From assembly GCF_900215485.1 (NCBI RefSeq), contig NZ_OCMZ01000001.1:1116001-1180000 (forward strand): a stretch of 64,000 nucleotides of DNA. The letters are read 5' to 3'. Positions 56,499-64,000 of the stretch are shown in pieces. Positions within the stretch are counted from its first letter, which is position 1. Each line of letters begins with the position of its first letter. A model generated the notes under the pieces. It was given only the letters and a program-made list of their open reading frames with translations. It was not told the DNA's origin and did no database searches. The stretch comes from Nitrosovibrio sp. Nv4 (GTDB taxonomy: Bacteria > Pseudomonadota > Gammaproteobacteria > Burkholderiales > Nitrosomonadaceae). The translations under genes were made by a program, and so were the position numbers.

Positions 56499-56705
56499 AT
56501 GATATACAAAGTCCTTATTGCACCGGTCGAACCATCAATAAATGACGGGCCCAATTTCAGTGGCGTTCTTGCAGCTTACGATATCGAAGCCAGCTCAGAA
56601 AGTGTCGCTCGAGATCTGGCATTTATTCGGTTTTGCGAGGAGAGTCCTTATCGCTCTCACAATCGCGATGACTACACAATCCATGTGCAGGATCAGCGTG
56701 AATAG
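56499..56705 (+). CDS. Small protein of unknown function, 68 residues
   Basis: An acidic 68-residue protein starting MIYKVLIAPVEPS, with a predicted strand then an amphipathic helix (SSESVARDLAFIRFCEESPY) and a polar end. No signal or membrane segment. AAGGAG seven bases before the ATG is a strong ribosome binding site, which makes it a credible gene. No family recognised. It has its own probable regulatory leader. Confidence 0.65.
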   Translation: MIYKVLIAPVEPSINDGPNFSGVLAAYDIEASSESVARDLAFIRFCEESPYRSHNRDDYTIHVQDQRE

Positions 56706-56926
56706 GCTCCATCTATTTTTTGATATCTAGAGATACAAACATCTCTGTACGGATGTTTTATCATCCATTACACTGAATCCCCAGGTCAGCTATCCCGGCA
56801 TCTTTATCGATGCGTCTTGCCGCATCCATATCTTGTAATCCCGCTAGCAGCCCATATTTCCCGGTTAAGCAAGTGGTTGAGGTATAATTCCATTTTTTTC
56901 GATTCTGCTTTATTGGAGGGGCTGTC

Positions 56927-57223
56927 ATGCCGATTTATGAATACCGTTGCGGGTCCTGTAGTTTTGAAAAGGAATATCTGCAAAAGGTGAACGATGCGCC
57001 GGTTGCGGCTTGTCCCGCATGCGGCAGCGATGCTTATGCCAAGCTTATCTCCGCTGCGGGCTTTCAATTGAAGGGCAGTGGTTGGTATGTAACCGATTTC
57101 AAGAATAGTGCGAAGCCGAAAGCGAAGCCGGATAGTGAAGCACCAGTGGTTGCGAAGGCTGAAACCGCTACGCCAACCCCCCCGGCCGCCGGGGCCGCTT
57201 GCCCCGCCTGCCCTACCGATTAA
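56927..57223 (+). CDS. FmdB-type zinc ribbon protein
   Basis: 98 residues. MPIYEYRCGSCSFEKEYLQK with CxxC and a second CPACGS pair form the zinc ribbon of the FmdB/CxxC family of small regulators, followed by a disordered Lys/Pro/Ala-rich tail with a final Cys pair (CPACPTD). First gene of the FmdB-DUF502-aspS-nudB run, a conserved betaproteobacterial order. Confidence 0.92.
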   Translation: MPIYEYRCGSCSFEKEYLQKVNDAPVAACPACGSDAYAKLISAAGFQLKGSGWYVTDFKNSAKPKAKPDSEAPVVAKAETATPTPPAAGAACPACPTD

Positions 57224-57241
57224 AGGCGGATACTGCTGAAT

Positions 57242-57913
57242 ATGAAACGTTATTTCATCACTGGGCTCCTGATCTGGGTACCTCTCGGTATCACCGCCTG
57301 GGCGTTGAAATTTCTGATCAGCACGATGGACCAGTCGCTGCTGCTCCTGCCGGCCAGCCTGCATCCTGAAACCGTGGTGGGCATGTATATTCCCGGCATG
57401 GGCGTGGTGCTGACGTTGCTGGTGGTTTTCCTCACGGGTCTGCTCACGACAAATATCATAGGGCAGCGGCTGGTGATTTTCTGGGAAGGCGTGTTATGGC
57501 GCATTCCGGTGGTGAAATCGATCTATTACGGTGTAAAGCAAGTCAGCGACACGCTGTTTTCCAGCCAGGGCGAGGCCTTCCGCAAGGCGCTGCTGGTGCA
57601 ATATCCGCGCGAGGGTTCATGGACTATTGCATTCATGACAGGGTACCCGGGTGGCGATGTAGTCAACCATCTCAAGGGGGAGTATGTAAGCGTTTATGTG
57701 CCGACCACACCTAATCCCACTTCCGGTTTTTTTCTGATGATGCGGAAAAGCGATGTGATCGAACTCGACATGAGCGTAGATGCGGCGCTGAAATACATTA
57801 TTTCCATGGGCGTCGTCACACCCGGCAACGGCAAAAAAAATCCCGGCCCATCCCAGGCAGTATTGTTGCACGGTACCGGTTCCGTCGGTTCCGCATCAAG
57901 CGACAAATCCTGA
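57242..57913 (+). CDS. DUF502 membrane protein
   Basis: 223 residues with two N-terminal membrane helices (about 5-25 and 48-72), [20 protein letters not shown], and [16 protein letters not shown], which are the DUF502 signatures. Function unknown. It lies between the FmdB-like gene and aspS with 18- and 28-base gaps. Confidence 0.92.
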   Translation: MKRYFITGLLIWVPLGITAWALKFLISTMDQSLLLLPASLHPETVVGMYIPGMGVVLTLLVVFLTGLLTTNIIGQRLVIFWEGVLWRIPVVKSIYYGVKQVSDTLFSSQGEAFRKALLVQYPREGSWTIAFMTGYPGGDVVNHLKGEYVSVYVPTTPNPTSGFFLMMRKSDVIELDMSVDAALKYIISMGVVTPGNGKKNPGPSQAVLLHGTGSVGSASSDKS

Positions 57914-57941
57914 CTTTATCTTTTCTGATTACAGACTCGTC

Positions 57942-59708
57942 ATGCGCACTAACTACTGCGGCCTCATCAATGCCCAATATCTGAACCAGGCGGTGACCCT
58001 TTACGGCTGGGTGCATCGGCGCCGCGACCATGGCGGGGTCATCTTTGTGGATCTGCGCGATCGTGAAGGCTTGGTGCAAGTGGTATGCGACCCCGACAAT
58101 GCGTCAGCTTTTCAGATCGCGGAGAAAATTCGCAACGAGTTCGTGCTTAAAGTCATGGGCAAGGTGCGGCATCGTCCGGCCGGTACAGCTAATCCTAATC
58201 TCGTCAGCGGTGAGATCGAAGTGCTGGTGCAGTCCATCGAAATTCTCAACACCTCGTTGACGCCGCCCTTTCTGATGGATGACGAAAACCTGAGCGAAGC
58301 CGTGCGGCTGGAGCACCGCTTCCTCGATCTGCGGCGCCCACAGATGCAGGCAAACTTGAGACTACGCTACAAGGTGGCGATGGCAGTTCGCGTGTTTCTT
58401 GACCAGCATGGCTTCATAGACGTGGAAACACCGATGTTGACCAAATCGACGCCGGAAGGTGCGCGTGACTATCTGGTGCCGTCGCGCGTCAATACGGGAC
58501 ATTTTTTTGCGCTGCCGCAGTCGCCGCAATTGTTCAAACAGTTATTGATGGTTGCCGGGTTCGATCGCTACTACCAGATTACCAAATGCTTTCGCGATGA
58601 AGATTTGCGTGCCGATCGCCAGCCTGAATTCACGCAGATCGATATCGAGACATCCTTCCTGAATGAAGCCCAAATCATGGCGCTTATGGAAGAGATGATT
58701 TGCGGCGTGTTCAAAAGCGTAATGAATATTGATCTGCCAAATCCGTTTCCCCGCCTGACACATACCGAAGCAATGTCTCGCTACGGCTCCGACAAGCCCG
58801 ACTTACGGGTCAAGCTGATTCTGACCGAGCTTACCGACGTGATGCAGGGGGTGGAATTCAAGGTTTTCCGCGAGGCTGCGCTTAAAACGAACGGGCGTGT
58901 GGCGGCTCTCCGAGTGCCTGGGGGTGGGACGTTATCGCGCAAGGAGATCGACGATTACACCATTTTCGTAGCGATATACGGTGCGAAGGGGCTTGCGTAC
59001 ATTAAAGTGAATGCCTTGGAGAAGGGCCTTGAAGGCTTGCAGTCGCCGATACTGAAATTCCTTCCGGAGACGGTAGTGCAGGTTATTCTGGAGCGCACCG
59101 AAGCAAAAAATGGCGATCTCATATTTTTCGGGGCCGACAAGGCCCAGGTAGTGAATGAGGCATTGGGTGCATTACGCGCCAAGGTCGGGCATGATCTCGG
59201 GCTTGCGGAGTCCGGCTGGAAGCCTTTATGGGTAGTCGATTTTCCGATGTTCGAACGCGACGACGAAGAAAATCGATGGAAGGCTTTACATCATCCGTTT
59301 ACTTCGCCTGCCGATGGTCACGAGGATTTGCTTGAGACCGATCCCGAGAGGGCGTTATCCAAGGCCTATGATATGGTGCTGAACGGTTCGGAAATCGGCG
59401 GAGGCTCGGTGCGTATTCACCGTCAGGAAGTTCAGTCGAAAGTATTTCGGGCCTTGAATATCGGCGCTGATGAGGCATGCGAAAAATTCGGCTTTTTGCT
59501 GGAAGCGTTGCAATATGGCGCGCCGCCTCACGGTGGCATTGCATTCGGCCTCGACCGTATCGTTACCATGATGGCGGGCGCGGAATCAATCCGTGAGGTT
59601 ATCGCTTTTCCCAAAACACAACGTGCACAATGTCTGCTGACCCATGCACCTAGCACAGTGGATGAAAAGCAATTACGGGAACTGCACATCAAGCTTCGCC
59701 ACATGTAG
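57942..59708 (+). CDS. aspS: Aspartyl-tRNA synthetase
   Basis: 588 residues, the bacterial form. An N-terminal OB anticodon-binding domain (about 1-105), the class II core with [20 protein letters not shown] and [20 protein letters not shown], a GAD insertion (about 285-410), and motif 3 [11 protein letters not shown]. Whether it also charges tRNA-Asn depends on a gatCAB system not in this window. Confidence 0.97.
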   Translation: MRTNYCGLINAQYLNQAVTLYGWVHRRRDHGGVIFVDLRDREGLVQVVCDPDNASAFQIAEKIRNEFVLKVMGKVRHRPAGTANPNLVSGEIEVLVQSIEILNTSLTPPFLMDDENLSEAVRLEHRFLDLRRPQMQANLRLRYKVAMAVRVFLDQHGFIDVETPMLTKSTPEGARDYLVPSRVNTGHFFALPQSPQLFKQLLMVAGFDRYYQITKCFRDEDLRADRQPEFTQIDIETSFLNEAQIMALMEEMICGVFKSVMNIDLPNPFPRLTHTEAMSRYGSDKPDLRVKLILTELTDVMQGVEFKVFREAALKTNGRVAALRVPGGGTLSRKEIDDYTIFVAIYGAKGLAYIKVNALEKGLEGLQSPILKFLPETVVQVILERTEAKNGDLIFFGADKAQVVNEALGALRAKVGHDLGLAESGWKPLWVVDFPMFERDDEENRWKALHHPFTSPADGHEDLLETDPERALSKAYDMVLNGSEIGGGSVRIHRQEVQSKVFRALNIGADEACEKFGFLLEALQYGAPPHGGIAFGLDRIVTMMAGAESIREVIAFPKTQRAQCLLTHAPSTVDEKQLRELHIKLRHM

Positions 59709-59826
59709 CACGTCAAAAAATAAAAGTCGGGGAGCATAGAAGCGCGGAGATCCGGATAAAAAACAACCATTGTTCGGGAGCCGGAATGGTTTTCCAATCT
59801 CTATTCCTTTCGGTGGCTACTTCGCC

Positions 59827-60309
59827 GTGAAAATCTATAACTATAAGACGCCGGTTTCCGTTCTGGTAATTATCCATACGCCCGACATGCAGGTTCTGCT
59901 GCTGGAACGGGCCGATCATCCTGGTTATTGGCAATCGGTAACGGGGAGCCAGAATCAGGAAGAAACACTTGTGCAAACCGCCATGCGGGAAGTAGCGGAA
60001 GAAACGGGACTGGATGCTGGCCGCTATCAGTTGACGGACTGGAACATCCAGAACGAATACGAAATTTATGACGAATGGCGCTGGCGCTATGCACCCGAGG
60101 TGACCCGCAATACCGAGCATGTGTTTGGTTTACTCGTGCCGGAACCTGTCCCGGTGCTGGTGGCGGCACGAGAGCACCTGCGCTATATCTGGCTTCCCTG
60201 GCAGGAAGCGGCGGGAAAGGTTTTTTCGCCAAGCAATGCGGAGGCGATAAGGAAGCTGGCAACAATCAGAAGCAATGAGCATGATGGAAACGGTTCAGAG
60301 GCTCCTTGA
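59827..60309 (+). CDS. nudB: Dihydroneopterin triphosphate diphosphatase (Nudix)
   Basis: About 160 residues. The Nudix box AMREVAEETGLDAG is preceded by GYWQSVTGSQNQEE, matching NudB of folate synthesis. I chose GTG at 59827 (protein KIYNYKTPVSVL); the frame opens at a TTG at 59770, whose extension has no homologue-like content. It follows aspS, a usual neighbour. Confidence 0.88.
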   Translation: MKIYNYKTPVSVLVIIHTPDMQVLLLERADHPGYWQSVTGSQNQEETLVQTAMREVAEETGLDAGRYQLTDWNIQNEYEIYDEWRWRYAPEVTRNTEHVFGLLVPEPVPVLVAAREHLRYIWLPWQEAAGKVFSPSNAEAIRKLATIRSNEHDGNGSEAP

Positions 60310-60417
60310 GGTTCCTGAGATTCCTGGGTGCGTGAAGGTCCGGTCGAACCAATGTCCGGTATTTTGGTCTGATGTTTTACTTTACTTACGGTTTTTAAAG
60401 GAAAAACAGGAGTAGCC

Positions 60418-61518
60418 ATGCAAGCGGAAGCCATTGCGTTTGAACGTTTTGATACCTTGAAGGATGACGACTGCGCGCAACGCATCGTGGAGGCCAAGGC
60501 GACGCTCGGGAAGCGCGCGGTAATACTCGCGCATCATTATCAGCGTGCGGACGTTTACAAACACGCCGGCCTTACCGGCGATTCCTTGCAGCTCTCGCGC
60601 CTCGCCTCAGGAACGGATGCAGATTATCTGGTGTTCTGCGGCGTGCATTTCATGGCTGAAGTAGCCGACATTCTCTCCAAGCCGGAACAGGTTGCTATCC
60701 TGCCGGACCTTTCCGCCGGCTGTTCGATGGCCGACATGGCAAGTCGTTTCAAGGTGGAGCGTGCCTGGCGCGAGTTGTCAGAGGTGCTTGATCCCGATGA
60801 GGCGGTCACCCCTGTCACCTACATCAACTCCGCCGCCGATCTCAAAGCCTTCTGCGGCGAGCACGGTGGCATCGTCTGCACTTCCAGCAACGCCGTAAGG
60901 ATTTTGCAGTGGTCCTTTTCGCGCCGTGAAAAAGTCCTGTTTTTTCCGGATCAGCATCTGGGACGCTGGAGCGGACATAAGCTTGGAATTCCAGTGGACG
61001 AAATGGCGGTGTGGGACTTTGATGAACCGATGGGCGGGCTTACTCCGGAGCAGATCAGAAAGGCCAGGATTCTGCTCTGGAAAGGACATTGTTCCGTCCA
61101 TCAGATGTTCCAGCCACAGCACATACTGCGGTTTCGCAATCAGCACCCAGACGGAAAGGTAATTTCACATCCCGAATGCAGTTTTGAGGTCTGTAAAAAT
61201 TCCGATTACGTCGGTTCAACCGACTATATTATCCGGACCATCCGCGAGGCGGAGGCCGGAACCCGTTGGCTGGTAGGCACCGAGTTGAATCTGGTCAGCC
61301 GTATTGCAGAGGAGTTCAAATCCGAAGGCAAGATTGTACAATTCATGGCATCGACGATCTGCATGTGCTCCACCATGGCTCGCATTGATCCGCAACATCT
61401 TGCCTGGACGCTGGAAAATCTCGTAGCAGGAAAAGTGGTAAATCAGATCAAAGTGCCGGCAGACGAAGCGGTACTGGCAAAGCTCGCGCTGGAGCGGATG
61501 CTGGAGGTTTCTCTATAA
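60418..61518 (+). CDS. nadA: Quinolinate synthase A
   Basis: 366 residues. It condenses iminoaspartate with dihydroxyacetone phosphate in NAD synthesis, using a [4Fe-4S] cluster. Ligand cysteines are C74 (LVFCGVHFMAE), the Cys in CTSSNAV, and the late CMCSTM motif. ILAHHYQRADV is the N-terminal signature. AGGAGTAGCC precedes the ATG. About 109 bases separate it from nudB. Confidence 0.96.
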   Translation: MQAEAIAFERFDTLKDDDCAQRIVEAKATLGKRAVILAHHYQRADVYKHAGLTGDSLQLSRLASGTDADYLVFCGVHFMAEVADILSKPEQVAILPDLSAGCSMADMASRFKVERAWRELSEVLDPDEAVTPVTYINSAADLKAFCGEHGGIVCTSSNAVRILQWSFSRREKVLFFPDQHLGRWSGHKLGIPVDEMAVWDFDEPMGGLTPEQIRKARILLWKGHCSVHQMFQPQHILRFRNQHPDGKVISHPECSFEVCKNSDYVGSTDYIIRTIREAEAGTRWLVGTELNLVSRIAEEFKSEGKIVQFMASTICMCSTMARIDPQHLAWTLENLVAGKVVNQIKVPADEAVLAKLALERMLEVSL

Positions 61519-61623
61519 TGAAAAAGCATTATTTCGCCACTGCTGCTTGGGGACGGGGATTCTCGGGTAGCCAGTATTCCAAGTTTTCAGGCGACCTTCT
61601 GGCTCAGGCCTGCTGTTCACTAT

Positions 61624-62376
61624 ATGCTCGATAGACTGCATATTGCCACCTACAATATTCACAAAGGCTTTTCTCATTTCAACCGGCGGGTAATGGTGCA
61701 TCAGTTGCGCGACAGTTTACGCTCGATAAATGCCGATATCATTTTTTTGCAGGAGGTGGTCGGCCAGCACAAGGGGCACGCGGCGCGTTTCGAGAACTGG
61801 CCACACAATCCCCAGTATGAGTTTCTGGCCGATTCGATCTGGCCGGATTTCGCCTATGGAAAAAATGCCGTGTACGATGAAGGACATCATGGCAATGCGA
61901 TCTTGAGCCGCTACCCCATCATGCGCTGGGATAATGTAGATGTTTCGGCGCATCGTTTCGAGAATCGCGGCATGCTCCATTGCGAAATCTGCCTTCCCGA
62001 CTGGCCGGAAAATCTGCATTGCATATGCGTTCACCTGGGACTGTTCAAACGCGGACAGTCGCAGCAGTTACAAGCGTTGGAGCAGCACATCGAGCGCCTC
62101 GTCCCGCGCCATGCGCCCCTGGTGATAGCCGGGGATTTCAACGATTGGCGTGAACTTGCCAGCGGGATTCTGGTTAAACGGCTTGAGCTGACCGAAGCGT
62201 TCGAATTGACGGGGGGAAGAGTGGCGCGAAGTTTTCCGTCCATGTTGCCACTATTTCGCCTTGACCGCATCTATGTCCGCGGCTTTCACGTGGAAAAGGC
62301 ACAGGTGCATCAAGGTCATCCCTGGTCAAAAATTTCCGATCATGCGGTCTTGTCGGCGCAGATGGTACGTAGATGA
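61624..62376 (+). CDS. Endonuclease/exonuclease/phosphatase (EEP) family protein
   Basis: 250 residues. The EEP motifs are clear: IATYNIHKGF, FLQEVVG (metal Glu), GNAILSRYPI, AGDFNDWRE and the final SDHAVL. It is close to YbhP-type proteins, whose substrate is not known; lipid head-group or nucleic acid phosphodiesters are possible. It overlaps the next gene by four bases (ATGA type). Confidence 0.88.
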   Translation: MLDRLHIATYNIHKGFSHFNRRVMVHQLRDSLRSINADIIFLQEVVGQHKGHAARFENWPHNPQYEFLADSIWPDFAYGKNAVYDEGHHGNAILSRYPIMRWDNVDVSAHRFENRGMLHCEICLPDWPENLHCICVHLGLFKRGQSQQLQALEQHIERLVPRHAPLVIAGDFNDWRELASGILVKRLELTEAFELTGGRVARSFPSMLPLFRLDRIYVRGFHVEKAQVHQGHPWSKISDHAVLSAQMVRR

Positions 62377-63458
62377 TGGCGGAAATGAATAGCCAGATTG
62401 TTGCCGCCGCCGCCCTGCTGAAAGCAGGGGGTATCGTGGCCTTCCCGACGGAAACGGTTTACGGCCTTGGTGCGGATATCTCTCACCCGTCCGCCGTGCA
62501 ACGCATCTTCGAAATCAAAAAACGGCCCGCGGATCATCCGCTCATTGTCCATATCGCCGATTCATCCCGCTTGACTCACTGGGCGCAAGAAGTCCCGGAA
62601 CAGGCGTGGCAACTCGCTGAACACTTCTGGCCCGGTCCGCTGACACTGATATTGCCGCGTAGTCGCCATGTACCGGAAAATGTAACGGGAGGCCAGGATA
62701 CGGTGGGGTTGCGCGTGCCGGATCACCCCGTCGCGCTTGCTTTGCTGAACGCATTGGGGCATGAGAAAGCCCTTGCCGCACCGTCGGCCAACCGGTTTGG
62801 CCATATAAGTCCCACAATGGCAGCACATGTGCGCGAGGAATTGGGCGAAGCAGCAGACATGGTTCTGGACGGCGGGCCGTGCAGAGTGGGCCTGGAAAGC
62901 ACAATTGTCAGTTTCGACGGCGACACTGCCGCCATATTACGGCCGGGCGGCATCCCGCTGGCAGCGCTGGCAGAAGTACTGGATGGAAAGATTGTGATAC
63001 CCGAAGGAGAAAAACGAACCGTGCGTGTACCTGGCGCTCTCTCTTCCCATTACGCCCCGCTAACGCCACTGGAGCTTTGGCCGTCGGACAATATATGGCG
63101 GCGCGCTTTCGAGTTGGCGGAGAAAGGCTGGCGCGCCGCAATAGTGGGCTGGTCAGCCCAATGTCTCCAGCACTCGGAGCGAGGACATGAAGAGATCGTG
63201 TATTTCTCCATGCCCGCTGAACCAATGGGGTATGGCCATCAACTGTATGCAACTTTAAGACGGGCGGACCAAGAGCGATTCGACTGTTTGCTGGTAGAAA
63301 CGCCTCCAGATAAACCCGCCTGGATTGCAATCGCGGATCGATTGCGACGCGCGGGTCGCACGCCGGATGTCAAAGGTCTAATTGAGGATCATGATTCTGC
63401 GAGAGGACAGAATGACGCAAATGAGTCCGTATATGGACGGGAAACAGGAATAAAATGA
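62373..63458 (+). CDS. Threonylcarbamoyl-AMP synthase (full-length Sua5)
   Basis: 361 residues. The YrdC domain (about 1-210) has GGIVAFPTETVYGLGADI and the KxR-type substrate cleft. The C-terminal Sua5 domain (about 225-345) makes this the long, two-domain type rather than the short TsaC. It makes threonylcarbamoyl-AMP for the t6A37 tRNA modification. ATG at 62373 overlaps the EEP gene; the end overlaps cbbY (ATGA). Confidence 0.92.
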   Translation: MMAEMNSQIVAAAALLKAGGIVAFPTETVYGLGADISHPSAVQRIFEIKKRPADHPLIVHIADSSRLTHWAQEVPEQAWQLAEHFWPGPLTLILPRSRHVPENVTGGQDTVGLRVPDHPVALALLNALGHEKALAAPSANRFGHISPTMAAHVREELGEAADMVLDGGPCRVGLESTIVSFDGDTAAILRPGGIPLAALAEVLDGKIVIPEGEKRTVRVPGALSSHYAPLTPLELWPSDNIWRRAFELAEKGWRAAIVGWSAQCLQHSERGHEEIVYFSMPAEPMGYGHQLYATLRRADQERFDCLLVETPPDKPAWIAIADRLRRAGRTPDVKGLIEDHDSARGQNDANESVYGRETGIK

Positions 63459-64000
63459 ATACTACAGTTCGAGCGGTACTGTTTGACGTTGACGGCACAC
63501 TGGCTGATACTGAGCGCGACGGTCACCGTCTTGCATTCAATGCCGCATTCGAAGAATTGGGCCTTGACTGGAATTGGAACGTAGCGCTTTATGGCGAGCT
63601 GCTTGCGATAACGGGTGGCAAAGAGCGTATCCGTCATTATATGGAAAACCATACCCCTGCCGAGTTGGGCAGAAGCGGACTCGATGGCTGGATCGCCGGC
63701 TTGCATAAGGTTAAAACGAAGCACTATGTGAGCCTGCTTGAAAGCGGCGGGATTCCACTGCGTCCCGGCGTAGCGCGCCTCATCCGGCACTTGCGCGATG
63801 CGAACATAAAAATAGCCATCGCCACCACTACGACACCGGAAAACGTAACCGCGCTTTTAAAATCTACATTAGGGGAAGACTCTCCCGGTTGGTTTGAAGT
63901 TATTGGCGCAGGCGATATCGTCCGTGGAAAAAAGCCTGAACCGGATATTTACCACTGGGTTCTTGATCAATTGGGATTGCCGGCACAACAATGCATAGCA
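63455..64000 (+). CDS. cbbY: CbbY-type HAD phosphatase, cut by the window end
   Basis: The first 182 residues of a HAD-IA hydrolase. LFDVDGTLADTERDGHRLAFN holds the nucleophile and general acid; ITGGKERIRHYM, IAIATTTTPENV and GDIVRGKKPEPDIY follow, all typical of CbbY. CbbY enzymes dephosphorylate xylulose 1,5-bisphosphate, a misfire product that blocks red-type Rubisco. That fits the phosphoribulokinase gene at 26 kb. The start overlaps the sua5 stop (ATGA). The C-terminal part lies outside the window. Confidence 0.85.
   Translation, partial: MNTTVRAVLFDVDGTLADTERDGHRLAFNAAFEELGLDWNWNVALYGELLAITGGKERIRHYMENHTPAELGRSGLDGWIAGLHKVKTKHYVSLLESGGIPLRPGVARLIRHLRDANIKIAIATTTTPENVTALLKSTLGEDSPGWFEVIGAGDIVRGKKPEPDIYHWVLDQLGLPAQQCIA

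Noticed and set aside
1-64000. CRISPR array, prophage or intact insertion sequence
   Set aside because: No regularly spaced repeats, no cas, integrase, transposase or phage structural genes were seen in any frame.

Overview
The window reads as chromosome of a betaproteobacterium, most likely an ammonia oxidiser of the Nitrosomonadales close to Nitrosospira. This is an inference from gene order, moderate GC and a chemolithoautotroph signature: a phosphoribulokinase (26085-26957) and a CbbY-type sugar-bisphosphate phosphatase running off the right end (63455-64000). Coding density is high and almost all genes are conserved housekeeping genes. There is no rRNA operon, prophage, intact insertion sequence or CRISPR array; there is one tRNA.

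Layout. 1-2606: the most accessory-looking stretch, with the C-terminal end of a subtilisin-like protease, an alpha/beta hydrolase, a tiny ORF and about 600 empty bases. 2607-8672: RNase II-family exonuclease, TonB-like protein, aroE, mtgA, mgtE. 8739-17606 (minus): lysA-lptM, a decayed gene, a YgjP-type metallopeptidase, plsC, gmhB, glyS, glyQ, lnt. 17880-25805: orphan histidine kinase, M23 peptidase, anmK, then erpA, bactofilin, a coiled-coil membrane protein, argC and rpsI-rplM on minus. 26085-35124: phosphoribulokinase, UvrD/PcrA helicase, membrane protein, thrB, DUF2782, LOG protein and polA. 35314-37368: the rpsP-rimM-trmD-rplS operon. 37552-40789 (minus): periplasmic copper/redox genes (cytochrome c lipoprotein, DUF411, cupredoxin), then CorA with small membrane proteins. 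41005-43014: a yybP-ykoY type manganese riboswitch, the GDT1-family exporter gene it precedes, and an unrecognised lipoprotein. 43073-48817 (minus): DUF167, yggT, proC, mutM and a gliding-type ABC exporter. 49061-64000: TPR lipoprotein, lolB, ispE, tRNA-Gln, prs, rplY, pth, ychF, then fmdB, DUF502, aspS, nudB, nadA, an EEP-family hydrolase, sua5 and cbbY.

How they connect. Several blocks are functional neighbourhoods: envelope biogenesis (mtgA, lptM, plsC, gmhB, lnt, M23 peptidase, anmK, bactofilin, lolB); translation (glyQS, rpsI-rplM, rpsP operon, tRNA-Gln, rplY, pth, aspS, sua5); metal and copper handling (MgtE, CorA, GDT1, cupredoxin, DUF411); carbon fixation support (PrkB, CbbY). The items most worth a second look are the edge protease/hydrolase cassette, the manganese riboswitch with a second hairpin touching the ribosome binding site, the minus-strand reading frame near 10.5-10.9 kb broken by stop codons, and the conserved-looking but unassigned lipoprotein at 41.8-43.0 kb. 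No clearly new multi-gene system can be proved from this sequence alone.
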